Source: an uncultured Nitrosomonadales bacterium
GTDB taxonomy: Bacteria > Pseudomonadota > Gammaproteobacteria > Burkholderiales > Gallionellaceae
Direction of reading: 5' to 3'
Assembly: GCA_903934275.1 (NCBI GenBank)
Contig: CAIZNF010000094.1
Coordinates: forward strand, 1-7,884
DNA length: 7,884 nucleotides
Made by a program: the position numbers and the translations under genes. This document shows, in pieces, positions 5,117 through 7,884 of the stretch; position 1 is the first letter of the stretch; every line of letters begins with the position of its first letter. The notes under the pieces were generated by a model. That model saw nothing but the letters and a program-made list of their open reading frames with translations. It had not been told where the DNA came from and ran no database searches.

Positions 5117-5836
5117 CTAATCTTTTGACAGTACCGCTCGCTGCATCCCGATTAACTGTGCAATGCCGGACTTTGCCAGTTCCAGCAATTCATCCATCTC
5201 TTCGCGCGAGAAGGCATGACCTTCGGCGGTACCTTGCACTTCGACGAAATTCCCGCTGCCCAGCATCACCACATTCATGTCGGTGTCGCATGCAGAATCT
5301 TCTGCATAGTCGAGGTCGAGCACCGGCACGCCCCGATAGATGCCGACCGAGATTGCGGCGATGAAATCCTTGAGCGGAGTTTCCTTGATCAGCCCTTTAG
5401 CCAGCAAAACGCTCACTGCATCATGCAGCGCGACAAACGCGCCGGTAACGCTGGCGGTGCGCGTCCCACCGTCGGCCTGGATCACGTCACAATCGATTTG
5501 AATGGTGCGCTCGCCAAGTTTCTTCAAGTCCACCACGGCACGCAGACTGCGACCAATCAATCGCTGGATTTCCTGGGTGCGCCCGGATTGCTTCCCCTTG
5601 GCGGCTTCGCGCCCCATGCGCTCATTGGTGGAGCGCGGCAACATACCGTACTCCGCCGTCACCCAACCCTCGCTGCTGCCTTTTTTATGCTGTGGCACGC
5701 GCTCTTCGACACTGGCGGTGCAGATCACTCTGGTATCACCACATTCAATCAGCACCGAACCTTCGGCGTGTTTAGTGTAGCGGCGGGTGATGCGAATTTC
5801 ACGCAACTGATTGGGCAATCTTTGGCTGGGGCGCAT
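5117..5836 (-). CDS. rph: RNase PH, tRNA 3'-end phosphorolytic exoribonuclease
   Basis: A 239-residue protein, the normal full length (unlike the truncated copy of E. coli K-12). RNase PH is a ring-forming enzyme that uses phosphate to remove nucleotides after the CCA end of tRNA precursors and helps degrade structured RNA. The start [20 protein letters not shown] is typical. [16 protein letters not shown] (84-99) contains the phosphate-binding Arg (R86). [19 protein letters not shown] (114-132) is the core family signature. [19 protein letters not shown] (173-191) supplies the catalytic/metal Asp residues at about D180 and D186. [12 protein letters not shown] (195-206) follows. It starts 53 bases after the phosphatase stop in the same direction, so the two are probably co-transcribed. 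No clear Shine-Dalgarno motif is visible. The call is essentially certain. Confidence 0.98.
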   Translation of the reverse strand: MRPSQRLPNQLREIRITRRYTKHAEGSVLIECGDTRVICTASVEERVPQHKKGSSEGWVTAEYGMLPRSTNERMGREAAKGKQSGRTQEIQRLIGRSLRAVVDLKKLGERTIQIDCDVIQADGGTRTASVTGAFVALHDAVSVLLAKGLIKETPLKDFIAAISVGIYRGVPVLDLDYAEDSACDTDMNVVMLGSGNFVEVQGTAEGHAFSREEMDELLELAKSGIAQLIGMQRAVLSKD

Positions 5837-5889
5837 GGCGGATACTCGATGGAAATGGTTGGTTGGAAGTAGGTAACGGGTGGTGGAGA

Positions 5890-6684
5890 TTATGAAATTT
5901 CCAAAATATGACAGACGGGTTCGGCGGTGTCGTGCGCAATTTCTCCACTGCCCCAGCGCATTGCCACGCCGGTGACGTTGTCGGATTTTCCGTCCTCACG
6001 CTCCAGTGCGCGCACGATGAGGCCGTCCAGCGCATCTGTAACGAGTTTTGAGGTGAATGCTTCGGCAAACTCATCATCGCTGAGCGGCCCCCACAGACCA
6101 TCGCTGCCGAGCAGCAGTATATCGCCGGATTGTAGCGCAACGGGCTCGCCGGACTCCACATAAAACATGTTTTCAAGACCTCCGAGACAGTTGGTGATCT
6201 GGTTGCGCTGCGGGTGGACGCGCGCTTCTTCGGCGGAAATCGTGCCCCATTCGAGCCACTGCTGTACCATCGAGTGATCGCGTGTTCTGGCTAATGCCGC
6301 GCCGTTGCGCAACATATAAAGGCGGGAATCTCCGGCGTGCCCCCAATATGCCAGACCTTCCTGAATCAGGGCGGCTACGCAAGTCGATCCGGGGAAACTA
6401 CCCAAAGTTTTGTCGTGCGGAAAACTCGCGATACGTTCGTGGGCGTGGCGCATGGTGCGGGAAATAAATTCCTTGGGATCGGCGATGCGAGGTTGCGCAT
6501 CCCGGCCAAATGACTCGACAAAAGTCTCTATGATCAGCTCGGCAGCCACCTCGCCGTGCAAATGCCCACCCATACCGTCCGCCAGCACCAATAACAAAAC
6601 ATCATTACTATAGGCATAGGCAGCACGATCTTGGTTGTATTTGCGGTTGCCGATGTGGCTGGCTTGGTGTATCGAGAAATTCAT
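5890..6684 (-). CDS. PP2C-family Ser/Thr protein phosphatase (PrpC/Stp type)
   Basis: A 264-residue single-domain PPM phosphatase, the usual bacterial length, cytoplasmic, with no added sensory domain. Metal-dependent catalysis is supported by all expected motifs: GNRKYNQDR (12-20) with D19, [16 protein letters not shown] (34-49) with D36, GSTCVAAL (99-106), [14 protein letters not shown] (115-128), RDHSMVQQW (135-143), NQITNCLGG (161-169), LLGSDGLWG (191-199) with D195, and SDNVTGV (234-240) with D235. It would dephosphorylate Ser/Thr residues set by a Hanks-type kinase. No such kinase is in the window. It is the first gene of the minus-strand run with rph and is divergent from yicC across an 80-base promoter region. 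No strong ribosome site precedes the ATG. Confidence 0.96.
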   Translation of the reverse strand: MNFSIHQASHIGNRKYNQDRAAYAYSNDVLLLVLADGMGGHLHGEVAAELIIETFVESFGRDAQPRIADPKEFISRTMRHAHERIASFPHDKTLGSFPGSTCVAALIQEGLAYWGHAGDSRLYMLRNGAALARTRDHSMVQQWLEWGTISAEEARVHPQRNQITNCLGGLENMFYVESGEPVALQSGDILLLGSDGLWGPLSDDEFAEAFTSKLVTDALDGLIVRALEREDGKSDNVTGVAMRWGSGEIAHDTAEPVCHILEIS

Positions 6685-6699
6685 GGATGAGCAAGAAAT

Positions 6700-6727
6700 T
6701 TGACAGGCCTCAATCGTAATATAATGC
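6700..6727 (+). promoter_or_regulatory. Candidate yicC promoter
   Basis: A perfect TTGACA (6700-6705) is followed by a perfect TATAAT (6720-6725), but only 14 bases separate them. TAATGC (6722-6727) gives an acceptable 16-base spacer. Either would start yicC about 30 bases upstream of its ATG. The same AT-rich core read on the minus strand (TATATT) could serve the phosphatase, so divergent promoters may overlap in this 80-base gap. Confidence 0.5.
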
Positions 6728-6764
6728 GCCGCTCTAGCACAGCTCTTTATTCGGAAATTTTGCC

Positions 6765-7643
6765 ATGATCCTCAGTATGACCGGCTATGCCATCGCCAGC
6801 ACGGAACTAGACAGCGGTTCGTTGACGCTGGAATTGCGCGCAGTCAACCATCGTTATCTGGACATCCAATTGCGCATGCCGGACGAATTGCGCGGTTTTG
6901 AAGGCGCGCTACGCGAAGCGATTACCGCGCAGCTTCAGCGCGGCAAAGTAGAATGCCGCATCAACTATGCTGCGCGTAGCGCGCAAAGCGGCGCAAAACT
7001 GAATCGCGACCTGTTGCAACAACTCGCCGCATGGAGCAAGGAAGTGCAAGACGCACTACCGGATGCGCGTAACCTGAGTGTGGCCGATGTGCTGCGCTGG
7101 AACGGCGTTCTCGAAACAACAGGCGCATCCACTGACGAATTGCGCACTGCGCTGCTCAATCTGTTGCAAATCACTTTGCAAGAATTTTCCGCGTCGCGCG
7201 CCCGCGAAGGCGAGAAACTCAAGGATTTTTTATTGCAGCGAGTGGATAAAATAGAAGCGTTGCGCAGTGCTGTGATGCCGCATGTTCCCGCCGCGATCGC
7301 CGCTTATGAACAAAAACTCACCGCGCGGTTGCGCGAGGCGATGCAGAATGCCGTAACACAGGATATGTGGGATGAGCGCATCCGCCAGGAAATCACCCTA
7401 TTTTCCAGCAAGATCGATGTCGATGAGGAGCTGTCGCGGCTGGACAGCCATCTCACCGAGATGCGCCGCATTCTTGCGCAGGGCGGTGCGGTGGGCAAGC
7501 GACTTGATTTTTTGATGCAGGAACTGAACCGGGAAGCCAACACCCTTGGCTCAAAATCGGTGGATGCGGAGGTATCTCGTACCGCGATGGAGATGAAGAT
7601 ACTCATCGAACAAATGCGCGAACAAATTCAGAACTTAGAATAG
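6765..7643 (+). CDS. yicC: YicC/YloC family endoribonuclease
   Basis: A 292-residue protein, close to the E. coli length of 287. The N-terminal YicC domain opens MILSMTGYAIAS and contains LELRAVNHRYLDIQLRMP (22-39) and RGKVECRI (59-66). The C-terminal DUF1732 domain has KIDVDEELSRLDSHLTEMRR (216-235), GKRLDFLMQELNREANTLGS (244-263) and ends with EMKILIEQMREQIQNLE (276-292), all strongly conserved. The family is required for growth in stationary phase in E. coli and has been linked to small-RNA turnover as an endoribonuclease. The first ATG is used because family members start in the same way; a weak CGGAA lies about nine bases before it. It is the only clear plus-strand gene here, and a probable terminator follows its stop at 38 bases. 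gmk, a frequent downstream neighbour, is not seen in the next 240 bases. Confidence 0.98.
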   Translation: MILSMTGYAIASTELDSGSLTLELRAVNHRYLDIQLRMPDELRGFEGALREAITAQLQRGKVECRINYAARSAQSGAKLNRDLLQQLAAWSKEVQDALPDARNLSVADVLRWNGVLETTGASTDELRTALLNLLQITLQEFSASRAREGEKLKDFLLQRVDKIEALRSAVMPHVPAAIAAYEQKLTARLREAMQNAVTQDMWDERIRQEITLFSSKIDVDEELSRLDSHLTEMRRILAQGGAVGKRLDFLMQELNREANTLGSKSVDAEVSRTAMEMKILIEQMREQIQNLE

Positions 7644-7680
7644 TATTTCAGCCCACCTCACAACATCGCAGCATCCCAGT

Positions 7681-7705
7681 TAAAGCCGCTATCCATGCGG
7701 CTTTA
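7681..7705 (+). terminator. Probable intrinsic terminator of yicC
   Basis: TAAAGCCGC (7681-7689) and GCGGCTTTA (7697-7705) form a perfect nine-pair stem around a seven-base loop, TATCCAT. It lies 38 bases after the yicC stop. The U-run is mostly inside the stem (CTTTATTC), so termination may be partial. Confidence 0.6.
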
Positions 7706-7779
7706 TTCAAATCTTGCGGTTGCATGTCATATCATGAAAGCGCACAATCAGCCTGCACAAAGGCGTGTGGTTTTGATAC

Positions 7780-7828
7780 AAATTTGTTGGCGCGCAGTTC
7801 ATTCACTTTTAACGCGCGCCAAAAATTT
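7780..7828. repeat. 15-pair hairpin with one bulged base
   Basis: AAATTT-G-TTGGCGCGC (7780-7795) pairs with GCGCGCCAA-AAATTT (7814-7828), the G at 7786 being the only unpaired base in the stem. The loop is 18 bases. It is far stronger than expected by chance. It could be a bidirectional terminator between yicC and a convergent gene beyond the window, or a palindromic repeat. Confidence 0.55.
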
Positions 7829-7884
7829 ATTCCACATCATCGATGTGATCCGCATTAACCTAAGCCGGACGAGCCGGAACCAAA

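Larger units (their letters stand above)
7644..7884. other. Downstream region of yicC
   Basis: This 241-base tail contains the terminator hairpin 7681-7705, the large inverted repeat 7780-7828 and a small dyad CACATC-ATC-GATGTG (7833-7847). No supported gene is present. A plus-strand frame from 7724 of 44 codons lacks a ribosome site. At the right edge the minus strand has short open stretches ending in stops, which could be the last codons of a convergent gene but are too short to call. Confidence 0.5.

Noticed and set aside
7724..7858. 44-codon plus-strand frame after yicC
   Set aside because: It has no ribosome site, is of unremarkable composition and runs through the strong hairpin at 7780-7828.
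1..7884. CRISPR array, tRNA/rRNA gene, toxin-antitoxin or defence system
   Set aside because: I saw no regularly spaced repeats, no tRNA-like cloverleaf and no relevant domain; nothing supports such a system in this window.

Overview
The window looks like chromosomal DNA of a betaproteobacterium, most plausibly of the Nitrosomonadales (Gallionella/Sideroxydans/Nitrosomonas type). The reasons are: (i) the divergent arrangement of yicC and a PP2C phosphatase-rph-rdgB run; (ii) the protein sequences themselves; (iii) several small palindromic repeats of kinds common in intergenic DNA of such genomes. The lineage is inferred by recognition, not by a search.

Layout from left to right. Positions 1-234 (minus) hold the first 78 codons of a tyrosine recombinase/integrase that runs off the window. 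A 302-base spacer follows. Then comes an orphan CobD/CbiB-AmpE family membrane protein (543-1562, minus). A 470-base non-coding stretch (1563-2032) carries several dyads and a 148-bp fold-back element. Next is a two-gene operon (minus): a soluble PAS-domain histidine kinase (2671-3795) whose stop overlaps the start of a NarL/FixJ-type response regulator (2033-2674). Further along are rdgB (4009-4599, minus), a 517-base spacer packed with nested inverted repeats, rph (5117-5836, minus) and a PP2C Ser/Thr phosphatase (5890-6684, minus). yicC (6765-7643) is the only clear plus-strand gene. It is divergent from the phosphatase and is followed by a probable intrinsic terminator and a second large hairpin near the window end.

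How the genes fit together. The housekeeping core concerns RNA and nucleotide quality control: RNase PH trims tRNA 3' ends, YicC is an endoribonuclease-family protein, and RdgB removes ITP/XTP from the nucleotide pool. The PP2C phosphatase probably reverses Ser/Thr phosphorylation, but no kinase partner is visible. The two-component pair is a self-contained cytoplasmic sensing module. It is visibly lower in GC (about 47% in four sampled lines against about 60% in sampled rph and yicC lines) and sits where hemW is often found after rdgB. Repeat insertions between rph and rdgB have probably split an ancestral co-transcribed unit.

No defence island, CRISPR array, tRNA or rRNA is visible. I found no convincing new multi-gene system. 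The most interesting material is the non-coding architecture: nested palindromes, a repeat positioned to act as a terminator, a fold-back element, and tandem 14-mers overlapping a candidate promoter of the two-component operon.
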